NCBI RefSeq assembly: GCF_030272615.1
Contig: NC_081414.1
Coordinates: 308,491,164 to 308,555,163, forward strand
Direction: 5' to 3'
DNA length: 64,000 nt
DNA from: Cryptomeria japonica
Taxonomy: Eukaryota; Streptophyta; Pinopsida; Cupressales; Cupressaceae
A program made the position numbers and the translations under genes. Below are positions 1-11,705 of this stretch, in pieces. Each line of letters begins with the position of its first letter. Position 1 is the stretch's first letter. Under the pieces are notes generated by a model. The model had not been told where the DNA came from, did no database searches, and saw only the letters and a list, made by a program, of their open reading frames with translations.

Positions 1-163
1 CCAAGGTTGTCTTAAGGTACCTTTGGGACTCTTAGCCTTACAAGTTGGACCAAAAACATTATTAGGTGGATCCAAAGGATCAACACCATGATTACATCTT
101 TTTAACCTCTTACTACAACCTAGTGATCTTCAAGGGTCTGATATGTGTCTTGGGTTCCTTGCA
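1..163 (-). repeat. 3' LTR of chromovirus A, inner end only
   Basis: Positions 1-163 repeat 8139-8301 nearly base for base, with the same ...GCA end. The pyrimidine run just to the right (CTCCCC near 170) is the complement of a short polypurine tract, as expected upstream of a 3' LTR on the minus strand. The rest of this LTR lies left of the window. Confidence 0.88.
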
Positions 164-1740
164 ACATACTCCCCATGTCAAAAAAACTCTGAGTTGGTAT
201 GTCAGAAAGTGTAGCTCCAGTCATCTTAATGGCCTCCTCTATCATCCATGTGGAATCTTCCAAAGGTTTGCCCTTCCATTTGACAAGGAATTCATAATAT
301 GTTTGTCTCCTTGTTTTTTTTCTAACTCTTCTATCTACAACATATTCAATCTCAGGCTTAGGATGAGAAAGGACATCTGATAGTATATCAGGAGGGGGTG
401 GATCAACAGGACCTGCATCACCAACATCATTCACAACATTCTTGTAGGCATATATGTCAGCAACATTAAAGATAGGAGATAAACCTATATTAGAGGGTAA
501 GTCAATTTTATAGGCATTGTTGCCATATTTCTTGAGGATCTTGAAAGGACCAATTTTTTTCATCATCAGTTTAGTATACTTCTCCTTAGGCAATCTCTCT
601 TTTTTAAGATGAACCATCACCATATCTCCCACTTGATACTGCAACTCTCTTCTTTTCCTGTCTGCATTTATTTTGTACTTCTTAGAGGTATGTTTCAGTT
701 TGGCTCTCACATGCTCATGGATATCTTTCATGACCTCTATAAATTTCTCTTCTTGGGTGCTCTTCTTGTCCAGATCTCTGGCATCCCATAATTCCAAGAC
801 ACCCCTTGGGTGTGTTCCATAGACAATTTGAAAAGGGGTTAGGCCAGTACTCCTATTGACTAAGTCATTATATGAAAACTCTACCTGAGGTAAGATGACA
901 TCCCAAGTGGCACCGTGCTCTTTTGTCAAGCATCTCAAAAGATTACCAAGGGACCTATTAACTACCTTTGTTTGATCATCTGACTGAGGATGGTAGGCAG
1001 ATGAGAATGGCAGGTTTATACCTAGCCTTTTCAACAGAGTTTGCCAAAAATGCCCTATGAATTTGGAATCCCTATCTAAAATAATGGACAATGATAGCCC
1101 ATGAAGTCTGACAATATCCTTAAAGAATATGCTTGCAATGTGAGATGCATCATTTGTGGTTTTACAAGGTAAAAAATGTGCCATTTTGGAAAATCTATCC
1201 ACAACAACATATATATTGTCATATCCTGCTCTATTCTTTGGGAGTCCCATTACAAAATCCATGCTCACTAAATCCCATAGTTTAGCAGGTATTGGAATGG
1301 GTGTATACAATCCTACATTAGATGTTTTTCCTTTAGCCTTTTGAAAAATCAAACAACCCTCTACATACCTCCTTACATCTATTTGCATCCTTGGCCAAAA
1401 GTAGAATCTCCTAGCTAGTTCAAGGGTCTTATCAACCCCAAAGTGCCTAGCCAAACTTTCACAATGCTTTTCCCTTATGATTTTTTCCCTTATAGATCCA
1501 TTTGGAACACAAAGTTGACTCCCCTTAAACAACAAACCTTCTTGCAAAATAAATTTAGAAAACTTAGTGTGATACCTGTTTCCCATTTCCCTGCAAACTT
1601 GATATGCCTCTTTGAAATATTCATCACCATCATACATGCATCTACAAATTTATTTGCCACTCCCCTCTTGTGTTTGATTATGAATGTATATGCTTGGAGA
1701 AACTCCATCCACTTCATATGCCTGTGATTTAGCTTTTCCT
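120..1740 (-). pseudogene. Integrase with chromodomain, chromovirus A
   Basis: A 505-codon frame (1637-120) carries the zinc-binding region, the DDE core and a C-terminal chromodomain. Residues are numbered from the frame's first Met. His58 and His65 are present; the CxxC pair is CLIF at 95-98, so the second Cys is lost. The core has Asp127 (MDF) and Asp188 (LDRD). The third catalytic position, 35 residues on in a QTxVVNR motif, is Lys224 where Glu is expected. The chromodomain spans about 429-472 and keeps its aromatic residues (YEFLVKW, STW). The RNase H end and integrase start lie in another frame (1717-1490), so a frameshift near 1640 separates them. The frame runs into the LTR. Integration activity should be lost; chromodomain targeting residues look intact. 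Confidence 0.88.
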
Positions 1741-2968
1741 ACCTGTTCAAGAAACTCAATGCATGATTATCAATAAATACAATAAATTATTTGGGCAATA
1801 AGTAATACCTCTGTTTCCTCAAGGACTAGACCAAGGCATAAATTTTAAGATCATAGGTAGAGTACTTTTTTTTAGCTTCATTTAGTTTTTCACTAAAGAA
1901 GGCAACATGTCTTCCTTCTTGACTTAGGACTCCACCAATTGCCTTATTACTAGCATCACATTCAATTGTAAAAACTTTGAGAAAATTAGGAAATACCAAG
2001 ATAGGTTGTTCTGACACCTTCTTTTTCAAAAATGCAAATGACTTAACTGCCTCCTCATTCCATACAAACCTACATTTCCTTCCTCCTTTTATGGTATCAA
2101 TTAGAGGGGCACAAACACCACTGAAATTCTTAATAAATTTTCTATAAAAATTAGCCAAGCCATGGAAATTTTTTACCTCTGTTGCAGATTTTGGTACAAG
2201 CCAGTTTAGGATGGCTTCCACCTTAGAACGATCCATCTAGAGGTTGCCTTTTGAAATCACAAATCCAAGGAATACAAGTTCCTCTTGCAAGAAAACACAT
2301 TTTTCTAGATTGACCTTCAACTGCTCCTCATGGAGTCTCTTCAAGACTTGAGCCAAGTGTATGAGGTGTTCTTCCTTTTCCCTACTGAAAATTAGAATGT
2401 CATCAAGATAAACCACTATAAATTTGTTAATGAAAGGGTTGAGGACTTCATTCATGAGCCTCATGAAAGTTCTAGGGGCATTTGAGAGGTCGAAAGGCAT
2501 CACCATCCATTCATACAACCCTTCATTGGTCTTGAAGGTTGTCTTCCATTCATCACCCTCCCTAATTCTAATTTGGTGGTATCCACTTTTCAAGTCCATC
2601 TTGGAATAATATCTTGCTCCTCCCAAACAATCTAACAAATCCTCAATTCTAGGCATAGGGAACCTATACCTTATGGTTGTTTTGTTTATTTCTCTGTAAT
2701 TTGCGCATAACCTCTATGTGCCTTCTTTCTTTGGGGCCAATGTTGCAGGGACTACACAAGGACTTATACTTTTCCTAATGAATCCTTTTAACAATAAGTA
2801 TTGTACCTGCCTTGCTAATTCCTCATTCTTCTCAGAGGTCAACCTATATGTTGCTTTGTTAGGAAATGTAGCACCAAGGATTAGGTCTATGAAATGACTT
2901 TTTTCTCTTTGAGGTACTAAGGTTTCAGGTTCACTACTGGAAACTATCCATTTGAACTCATTCAACAA
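1741..2968 (-). pseudogene. Reverse transcriptase and RNase H, chromovirus A
   Basis: Three consecutive frames (2968-2714, 2656-2237, 2236-1826) cover Ty3/gypsy RT and the start of RNase H. Visible blocks are the N-terminal SPCVVPATLAPKK, the palm [21 protein letters not shown] and the catalytic YLDD, which is intact. The connection LGFVIS and the RNase H start ECDASNKAIGGVLSQ follow. In-frame stops separate the pieces and the RNase H tail at 1741-1826 is decayed. It would convert genomic RNA to cDNA in the virus-like particle, but this copy cannot make a full polyprotein. Confidence 0.87.
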
Positions 2969-3502
2969 ATCTCTAACCTCTTTAGGTCCTACCTATGGTT
3001 CTTCTTTCCTTCCCTTGGGTTTCTCTACCAATTCCTTCTTTGGTCTCACCACCAAAGCATAACATGGTTTATCCTTTTCTCTCAAGGTTTCCATGAACTC
3101 CTTAGGTCCTTCCAACATCACACTGGCTACTACATGGTGTTCTTTTCCATCATCCAGGAGGGGGTTCATTGTAAACTTCTCACCATTCTTGGTAACATGG
3201 TAAACATTATTTCTACCATCATTCCAAGAATCTAAATCATACTTCCAAGGTCTCCCTAAGAGGACATGGCATGCATCCATCTCAGTGACATCACATAGTA
3301 TCGTATCCCTATGCTCCCCTATGTTGAATTCCACCCAAACTTGTTCATTGATAAGAGTTTGTTGGCCCTTATTCAGCCATGATACTTTGTATGGATAAGG
3401 ATGGGGAATAGTCTGCAATTTAAGCTTATCTACCATTTCCTTAGAAGCCAAATTATCAGTTGATCTGGAATCAACAATGACCTTACATACCTTGCCATTC
3501 AC
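2969..3502 (-). pseudogene. Aspartic protease region, chromovirus A
   Basis: Frame 3502-2993 holds the retroviral-type aspartic protease that processes Gag-Pol. The active-site motif usually reading DSGS reads DSRS here, so the Gly after the catalytic pair is changed. The flap/alpha region and the second half (VLLGRPWKYDLDSWNDG) are recognisable. The frame begins exactly at the inner edge of the insertion at 3503-5453; gag resumes on the other side. Confidence 0.82.
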
Positions 3503-5453
3503 TGGTGCAGGAGCACCTAGTTTTGCTTAACTCTCCTTTTTAGTATTTTCGTGCTTAAGTTTTTGTGAGTCTTGTAATAGGTTGTGTTTCATCATTTCAT
3601 AAGTGTTTGATCTCATTTTGTGCTTGAGAGATCAAGTTTTTCTTCTTAGGGCTTGAGTTGTCAATTTTGTGCTTCCAGGCCAAAAAGGCCTAAAATGTGG
3701 GAAATTGCCTTATAGGCTTGGAAATGGTTGGGAAAGTTTTGGAACATGTTTTTTGAGTGTTTTTAAACATTCCTAAGTGTTTAGGAGGGATAGATAAGTT
3801 AGGTTTCTCAAAAATGTCATTTGGAGCAACAAAAGTTGTTTTCATTATTTGGAAAAGTTGTCATTTTTAAGACAAGTTTGTAAAAGCAAACCTCCTACAA
3901 CTGGTTGTCCATACAAGATCTCATAAATGAATCATGATGCTATAAATATTCATCCCTCTTCTTTGCATAGGGTTGGCAATTATATTTGAAAGACATTCTC
4001 AATTGGAAATATCAAAAATTTTGGCTTTTAATGGTTTTTGAACTCATTTTCTTGTGACAGTCTGTATTGGACAGTTTTCTTCCATACTATACTTGTTGGA
4101 GATTTATTTCAATGTACATTCAAACCATTTTATGTAATAGTTTCATTGGTTTTTCTTTTGGAAGTTGGTTGTACAAAATAGTTTCATTTTTGCTCCTTGA
4201 CTGCCCTGTTAAGGATTTTGGCCTCCAAAATGCATCAACTTGTCTAAATCCAGGTTTGGGCTCACATGGGTGGACTTAGACAAGTTTTATGGCATATGTA
4301 CAATGTAAATATTTCATATTTTGGCCAGGGTTGTGCAAAAGAAGTGTCTTTAAGTTTATGCTAGGCAAGTTGGAGATGAATTTGGGTAGCAAATGCGAGA
4401 AAAGACCAAATTTGTTTGTACTCAAAGGTCAATGTGAGTGAGAAAACTTAAGGTAGAGGTCTATACTAGTCTCCTTGGATTTTTTAGATGTATTTGGAGC
4501 TCCAAATAGTGTTTATTTTACCTTGAAATTGAGTCAAGTTGTGGTTGGCAGCGAGTACCCTGTTTTGGGAAATTTAATGTCTTTTGAATCATAAATGGCT
4601 TTATGAACATGTCCATGTTTGAAGACATTTTTAAAAGTGTTAACAAAGTGTTTGGAGATTGTTACATTCTTTGGTGAAGTTGCTTATGAAGTTCTAACCC
4701 TTCAAAGTGCAGCAAAAACAATGATTTAGTAGTGGCAATGCATTTTAACAGTCATTTTGTTGTTGTATGGAAAATGTTTGGTATAATGTCATGTAGGGAA
4801 AAGTTGTAAAATAGTTCAAAATGATGTGGTAGAGGTTCTACAAGAATTTGGAGGCTTGGTTTGTGGTTTAGAAGAGACATCCTTTGTTACATAAGCAAAA
4901 CCCTCTCAAAACCCTACTTTCTTGCCTATAATTGTGGACAGACATTATACCATCTTATCAAGAGCTAAAACCATGAAAATCCTTGAGTTTAGATCTTATT
5001 TACACCTTCCAAGTTAGTTTATATGGTTTTTGTGGTCATCGTTTCCCTATGCAAGCAAATTTCACCCAATTAGGCCTCCACGGGCTAGTAGCCTTTTTAG
5101 CCCTCTTTTAACAAAAAGTGAACCCGATTGCCCAAATGATGTTAGAACCTTCCAAATTTGTGACAAACAGTTGACAGACACACAAGGAGCCTAATTCAAT
5201 CAAAATTGATCTTTTAGATACCATCTTGAAATATGGACCTATGGTGGAGGGTTTGAGTAACATTGAGGAAACAAGTTAGAACAAGAGAGTGTAACAACAT
5301 GATGGGATGGTTGATTGAGAAGAGGTGTGGGTGTTGAAGATTGACTTTGCAAACACTAATTGAACACAAGAAAAATCATATCCTTTTGGGTCCATTTGAT
5401 TGGTTAAACCAAATTAGACTTATTGAGTAACTTCTCACTCAATCTCCCTATCA
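3503..5453. repeat. Solo-LTR-like insertion inside chromovirus A, with TTCAC target-site duplication
   Basis: The segment starts TGGTGCAGG and ends CCCTATCA, so it has the 5'-TG...CA-3' ends of an LTR. It is flanked on both sides by the 5-bp direct repeat TTCAC (3498-3502 and 5454-5458). It splits the gag-protease reading frame of chromovirus A; the flanking frames are continuous across the insert. I see no primer site, no polypurine tract and no protein-coding signature inside, and no internal LTR copy, so a 1951-bp solo LTR is the simplest reading. A short non-coding LTR element is the alternative. Orientation is not determined. Confidence 0.82.
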
Positions 5454-6757
5454 TTCACCTTGCATGTAGTTCTAAAAAATAACTTCCTCTGTGGTGGCTC
5501 CTTGGTTGTAGGTACTTTAAATAGTGTCCTATGCATCATCAAACACTCCCCTTGTTTAGGGTTTGTAGATTTTGAAGTGGTGGTGTGGTATGAGAATATA
5601 CTGTGATTATCTTCCTTTTGAGCCAAGTGCACCCTCCTTTCTCCTCCTTGATTACTAGAGCCAATCTTTTCAGGGCATCTAAAGGACTGATGTCCTACTT
5701 GGTTGTAGGTAAAACATCTGCCTATGAAAATAGTGGGTCCTCTACCCCCATATTTGCCTCTTCTATTTGATCTCCTTCCTCTGAAACTGCCTCTATGGCT
5801 TGACTCTTCATCATGGTCTTGGTTATTGGAATCTCCTTGGGTCCTTGGGGATGATCCTCTTCCTCCAAACTTACCCCTTCCTCTAAAATTTCCTCCTCTT
5901 CCTCTACCTTGATGCTCACCTTTCCTCTTTTCCTTTTCTTCAATCTTGAGTGTCATTCGGTAATACTTATGCACTTTATCTAGGGTGAATAGGCTAAGCT
6001 CATCTTGGATGCTATACTTAAGCCCATTCAAATATCTGACCAACTTCTACTTCTCACTATCCAAGAGCCTTTCCCTAAGGGTCATCTTATGAAATTCCTT
6101 AGTATATGTGCTTACATCTAAGTCTCTCTGCCTTAGATTTTACAACTTCTTATGTAGCATAACCTCATAGCCTTCTGGTACAAATTGTTTCTTTACTTCT
6201 ACAAGCATCCTCTTCCATGAAGAGATAGGGTTCTTTCCCCCTTTAGTCCTCTCATTTTGTAAAAAAATCCACCAACTAAGGGCAGGGCCCTTCATCTTTG
6301 ACTTGGCCACCTTCATCTTCTGGTATTCAGGTACATCTTCACTGTCAAAGTTACTTTCTAGTGCTTCTAGCCAATCCATGCAATCTTTTGGGTTCAACTT
6401 ACCATAGAACATAGGCAGGTATGTTCTTTCCTTCCTTCCTACCCTCTCAAGTGCTTCTAGCAAATGTCTTTGATCTGCAGCTACTTCTTGTCTAGGTATG
6501 TTCTCCTCATCCCCTATTCCTTCTTTATCAAAGTCTTTCTCTCATCTGTCCACCTTGCCCTTCAATCTATCTATCTCTCTCTTCATGGCCATATTCTTGG
6601 CCCTTACTACTCTTCTCTCTACCATCTGCTCTTTGACCAGCTTGGCTGATTCAAAATTTGTGATTCTCATAGGGATCTCCCTCTCTTCTTCCCTTGCTTC
6701 TCCTTCTGACATCTTGTTTTTTTTGTTCCCAAAAGATTTTAGTGGCTCTGATACCAC
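5435..6757 (-). pseudogene. Gag, chromovirus A
   Basis: Frames 6757-6542, 6463-6140 and 6043-5435 give a basic N-terminal stretch, the retrotransposon Gag core (FYGKLNPKDCMDWLEALESNF ... LSWWIFLQNE ... FVPEGYE), an Arg/Gly-rich stretch (about 5720-5900) and one zinc knuckle. The knuckle reads CFTYNQVGHQSFRC: the second Cys of CCHC is Tyr. The first Met overlaps the primer site, so the true start was probably further in. In-frame stops separate the three parts. Gag would form the particle and bind RNA. Confidence 0.85.
6744..6756 (-). promoter_or_regulatory. Primer-binding site, chromovirus A
   Basis: The minus strand reads TGGTATCAGAGCC three bases inside the 5' LTR. This is the standard plant retrotransposon site complementary to the 3' end of initiator tRNA-Met, where minus-strand cDNA synthesis starts. 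Confidence 0.9.
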
Positions 6758-6759
6758 CC

Positions 6760-8301
6760 TGATGTAGAGTACACAACAAGAAATGTACTCAATGGGCCAC
6801 TTCTTGGCTTATACACCCAAAGATGTATCTCTCACTCCTAGGTGATTAAATGGTTTCCTAGATGGAATAACTAATCTCCTAAGTGTGTTTTACACCCCAC
6901 ACTACTCCCATAGATTCTAGGGACCTTATACAACTCCAATCAAAATTGGGTTTTAGGGACACTTTCCCTAAATTTGACCAAAATATGGAAATCTAGTCTT
7001 TGGTCTATAAATCCTCAATCTGATGATTGGGATGGCTTATTTATGCCTAATATAAGGACAATCAACCACAAATTTGGTTCTAAGACTTCCACAAGGCTAA
7101 GAACCCTTATTGGGCTAGTGGATCCTAGTAGGTCTCTTTAGTTGGTTTATGGGAAACAACTTGCAAAACTCCCAAATGACTAGACAAACAAATCACTATT
7201 TTGGATACCCTTTTTGGTCTTACAAAAGATCCCAAAGTTGTAGGAACTGATTCTACTCTAGCATACCCCAACCCTTACTATGTTCACAGACCTAATAAGC
7301 CTAATTAGGCTTGGTTAACAAAGCAAGTATCAAGGAATGGATGCATAGAACCAATTTATCACTTTGGTTGTGTTCTCCTACCTCCAAATAAACAAAATCC
7401 ACTATCAAACTGGTCACCTTGCTTGTTTGGTTGACTGTCCACACAATGGCCTCGTCGCTTAGGCTAAATACATAGAGATATTTAGCCTAAGACTTGGTGG
7501 TTGATACAAAAAACAAACTCCTCCAATCCTAAGCCTTCAGGGTCTTATTATACACTCCCCTAACTTTCATTTTCCATGTGGTTGTGAGATTCCACTGCAA
7601 AAAAGACAAGTTAGGGCTCCATCTTTGCACTAACCCTGAAATTAAGGGTTTCTAGACCAGTTTGAACAAAATGCAATAAAATTCCTTGCTTTGGGAACCA
7701 AGTGACCTCCAACCAAAGAAATATGATAGATAAATCAATTTACTAACATTCCATGCCTAGGGTTTTGATCTGGCAATCTGTACCGAACCATGCTATCTCA
7801 GAAAAGAGGAAATTGCTCAGGAAATTTAGTTCTTTTCATTCAATTTTCTACCAAAAATATCATCCAATCACTCTAACCTTCACATGATTACATAGACCCT
7901 TTCCAACTAATCTAACCAACTTTTTGAATGGTTATGACCATTGGAACCAAAATGCAACTTCTCGGAGCAATATTGCAAAAGTTGTTGACAACATTTTGAC
8001 AATTTTGCAAGTTTTGGCAATTTGCATCCTCCAAGATTCAAACCTATTTTAGGATCTATTATAAAGTCATTTATTCACTAAAACAACATCAAAACACCTA
8101 TGACATCCTATTCTAAGGTCCTATTGGTCTAATGAGACCCAAGGTTGTCTTTAGGTACCTTTGGGACTCTTAGCCTTACAAGTTGGACCAAAAACATTAT
8201 TAGGTGGATCCAAAGGATCAACACCATGATTACATATTTGTAACCTCCTACTACAACCTAGTGATCTTCAAGGGTCTGAGATATGTCTTGGGTGCCCTGC
8301 A
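6760..8301 (-). repeat. 5' LTR of chromovirus A
   Basis: 1542 bp from TGATGTAG to CCCTGCA on the plus strand, next to the primer site. Its right end is repeated at 1-163. It would contain the promoter and polyadenylation signals. No coding signal is seen in it. Confidence 0.85.
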
Positions 8302-8402
8302 CCAATAAGGGAATATAATCCACAAGTCAAACCTTTATGGTAGAATGATGGTCACTTTTGTGAATATCACTGACATAAATGGCATAAGACTAACAGTTGT
8401 AA

Positions 8403-8620
8403 TTGGCTCCAAAATGTGATACAAGACCTATTAATTATGAAAAGATTGTAGTTAATGGACATAGCCCTTTTGGTAACTTTGACCATGAGATTATTAAAAA
8501 TTCCTTCCCTAAGCATGAAAAGGATAAAGGAAAAGCCACTAAAATTGGTGATAGTGTTAATTATACTAATGCTCAATATGATTATTGCAAAACCATATTA
8601 ATGAGGTAGATATTGTTGAA
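8403..8620 (+). pseudogene. TAT1 gag fragment
   Basis: The frame at 8403-8609 reads PINYEKIVVNGHSPFGNFDHEII... and ends NYTNAQYDY, which resembles the Gag/linker region of Tat-type elements. It lies between chromovirus A and the decayed LTR that starts near 8621, and continues with a frameshift to that point. Family assignment rests on motif memory and on its place in the nest. Confidence 0.5.
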
Positions 8621-9870
8621 TGTTCTCACACACAAGGCAACTAAGAGGGAGGGGATCAATTGTATAAATAAATCCTAAATCTTTTCGCTTGAATTAGATC
8701 TGCAACAATTTAACTTTAACACTTAATCAATATAAAGATATGAGCATGAAAGAACATAAAAACCATAGCACACCATACACAAGGAAACACCAAATTTTAC
8801 TTGGAAAACCCTATTAGAGGAAAAAACACAAAGAAATTTATTCTCAATATATGAACATATGTTAGGGTGACACCAATTAAGGTGATTTTTAAAAACAAAA
8901 TCTCACTTCCAAATGGCTCACTACCCAAGAGAAAGAAGAAAATAAAGGCTCACTATCGAAGGGCTCACTGCCAAAATGAAGAAGAATAAAAGAGAAAGAA
9001 TACACCACTCATGCACCTTCGCAACTATAAGATCTTTAGATACCTTCGGCTAACTACTTCCGGTAGCTAACACATGAAAATTCACATTGCTCAACACTTT
9101 TCATGAACTCAAACAACACTCATCAAACAATTAGGGAGATAGATCCTCTTTCACACATCTTCATCAAATTTCATTCTTTCACAACACACATTTGTTCTCT
9201 CTACACATACATCTCCCTTTTTTCATCCTCATCAAGTTATCCTTTATTTATATCATCCTTACATTTGAAAAATCTCCCACGGTCCACTAAGCATATTAAC
9301 CAAGCACAATTCAAATTAGGTTGGCACTAAACATTTTCACAATGGAAAACAATGTAAAGTGGACCACAACACATCTTAACTGAGACTAAAATAAACATCA
9401 AACATGTTATTCAATGATCCATAATTATCAAAGAAAAAGTGTAAACACTCAAGGTTGGCCACACCTAGAGTAAACACCATCAAATTTTGAAACCATGCTT
9501 CTGAATCCCAAGAATGCACGCCATCTGAATAGATTGAAGCTAAGGAAATTATCAACTTGAACTCCAAAACTGCAACATTAGAAACCATAATTTGGAGAAA
9601 TGTGGAGCATGTATTTCATGCAAAAACACTATCAAACATTGTCAAACATACTAGTAAACACAACTTACTTAGCAGAACAATTCAGAGAACCAAATCCAGA
9701 ATATAACATCTCTAAACACTACTTAACAACATATTCAAACTGCATGAATATATGTACAATATAGAAGATATTCAGAGAAAATCTCTCAACATAATTAAAT
9801 AGAGAAATCAACATCAATTATACCAACCAATCACTAATGACAACCAAAGCATGTTCACATCAATGCCAAC
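8621..9870 (-). repeat. Decayed copia-type solo LTR, minus strand
   Basis: The left part (TGTTCTCACACAC... then CTAAGAGGGAGGGGATCAA) has the G-rich block seen at the same place in the LTRs of copia C, in the minus orientation. GGAAAACCCTATTAGAGG near 8800 parallels GGAAAACCCGATTAAGGG in copia C (about 17618). A minus-strand TATA box (TATAAATAAAGG, about 9242-9253) sits where copia C LTRs have theirs. The right end is approximate and I could not find a target-site duplication. It splits TAT1 gag. No gene is seen inside. Confidence 0.5.
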
Positions 9871-9879
9871 GCATCAATA

Positions 9880-10640
9880 GCCCATTCTGATCAACCTTGC
9901 AAAAGATAACCATGTAAATGCTTTCATTATAAAAGGGAAAGAACTTCAATGCAATGTCATCATGCATAGAGGCACAATTACCCTTCGAGGTCCTAATTCT
10001 AAACCCGTTGTACAACCATCACAATATAACCTTATATAACATTTAGGGAAGATGCCTAGATAAATTTCTATACTTGAGCTTCTACGCTTATCTCTTGCCA
10101 ATAAAGTTATCCTTGAAAAAGTGCTTGGTAATGCTACAGTGCCTACAAATCTACATGTAGATCAATTCCAAGCTATGGTGGGACATATCGCCTCCTCTCA
10201 CATTCTCTCTTTCATATAAAATGATGATTCATCCATGAAACAACCTCACAATGCACCTATAGATATTGAAGATTTCGTACATAAAATTAAGATCAAGCGA
10301 ATTCAGATAGATGGAGGAGTAGGTCTCAATATTTGTACTTTGAAAGTAATCACAAAACTAGGGTTCTCTGAGAATGCAATGGATTTGAAAAAGAAAATTA
10401 CCATCAAAGCTTATAATGAAGAGGAATGTTCATCTAAAGGATGAGTTACATTGCTAATCAAGGTTGGGCCTATGGTGAAGGATGTGGTTTTCCAAGTCCT
10501 TGATCTCCCTTTAACTTAAAACATCCTCCTTGGAAGAATGGATTCATGCAATGTAATTTGTTCCCTCTACATACCATCAATGTATAAAATTCCCACACAA
10601 TGACACTGAAATAACTATGCTAGGAGATCCAAATCCCCTT
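9880..10640 (+). pseudogene. TAT1 Gag C-terminus and aspartic protease
   Basis: The plus strand reads ILINLAKDNHVNAFIIKGKEL..., ISILELLRLSLANKVILEKVLGNATVP..., then the protease motif IDGGVGLNICTL, where DGG replaces the usual DSG/DTG or DNG. The second half, VVFQVLDLPLT*NILLGR, follows (10235-10560). This order and wording are typical of the Tat/Ogre side of Ty3/gypsy. Stops break it throughout. The reading continues weakly to the insertion point of chromovirus B at 10771. Confidence 0.72.
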
Positions 10641-10771
10641 ATGTATTGCAACAATCTAAATCCTAAGACTGAATCTACAATTCCTAGAAATTGTGAACTA
10701 CATCCTTCATAGGCATATGTTGATCCCAAATCCTTGAAGGAATCAACTTATAAATCTAATGAGACTAAGAT

Positions 10772-11556
10772 TTGATGCAAGAGCATCCCCTGTTCTTGGC
10801 AATCTTGCATCAACCAAAAACATTTCTTTTCAGTTTATTTTTTGTTTTGCAGTTTTAGCATTTCTTCCTAAATTTTTCTTGCATTTTCTCACTAGATCTT
10901 GCAGATCTATATTTTGTTTGCAATCATGATTATCTTTCTTATTCCTAAATCGTGAGATGTTTGGATCATTTTCCTAGCAAGTTATCGCTTCCGGATTCTG
11001 AGACAATTTTTTGGCTTAGAACACCAGAATTGCTTGGACCTATTTGCTATTGGTGAATCTTGCAGATCCCTTTCATAGCTTATGGAGCTTCAGTTTATTG
11101 ATTCCAATGTTCCTTGGCATATGGCTGACCTTCCCTTTGATCTGCACTCATTCCTTTGGATTTTCTGGAGGATTGTCTTTGACGGAGGCCGACCTGGTGG
11201 TTTTATATGTTTGTTCTTGTTCTTTAGCATTTGATCCCTCCTGGGCTAACATGGATCTCTCTTGAGCATATAAATCAATGTAATTAAGCATCATAATTCA
11301 TTAGAGAGAATACAGATGATATATCTTAAGATTTATAGGTCAGCAGTTGACCGATTATGTAATTGAGCATGTATGTAGCAGGCCAGTGAGCCAAATTTTA
11401 TAGCCCAACTATTAGTGGTCATTTGTAATCAATTTTTATGATATGATAAATTAGTTCTAAATTGCCTCCATCATCTTGTCTTTATTTTTTGGGGTTTACT
11501 CTTTTTGCATGGTCCGGATAGATCTTATTGAGGTCCCTCCTAACAATGACTGAACC
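10772..11556 (+). repeat. 5' LTR of chromovirus B
   Basis: Starts TTGATGCAAGAGCATCCCC and is repeated at 16240-17012 with scattered differences, including ATTCATTAGAGA blocks shared by both (11300 and 16760). It ends four bases before the primer site. Confidence 0.88.
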
Positions 11557-11559
11557 AAG

Positions 11560-11571
11560 TGGTATTAGAGC
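11560..11571 (+). promoter_or_regulatory. Primer-binding site, chromovirus B
   Basis: TGGTATTAGAGC, one C-to-T change from the usual tRNA-Met complement TGGTATCAGAGC, just inside the 5' LTR. Confidence 0.82.
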
Positions 11572-11705
11572 GAGATTTTGTTCCAGAGATTATGTTGTCC
11601 TAAAATTTTGTTGTAGGGTGGCGGATTGTGGATCTGACCTACAACTATAGAGGAATGGCCTAAAAATGGTGCTAGGAGGAAATATGGATGGTGGAGCGTG
11701 TGTGA

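Larger units (their letters stand above)
1..8301 (-). mobile_element. Chromovirus A (Ty3/gypsy), minus strand, 3' LTR cut by the window edge
   Basis: In minus-strand order the element has a 5' LTR (6760-8301), a tRNA-Met-type primer site, gag, aspartic protease, reverse transcriptase, RNase H, integrase with a C-terminal chromodomain, and the inner end of the 3' LTR (1-163). Domain order and chromodomain place it among plant chromoviruses. The two LTR ends differ at about 8 of 163 aligned bases (my count). The coding part is broken by stops, frameshifts and a 1951-bp insertion. It lies inside sequence that reads as gag of a Tat-lineage element to its right, so it is itself an insertion; the left target-site copy is outside the window. 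Confidence 0.9.

Noticed and set aside
4067-4279. A 70-codon plus-strand ORF inside the 3503-5453 insert
   Set aside because: No domain, ordinary for random AT-rich sequence; the insert looks like a non-coding LTR.
9103-9330. ORF of 75 codons rich in Ser, Leu and Phe
   Set aside because: It lies in the decayed copia-type LTR around its minus-strand TATA box; no domain.
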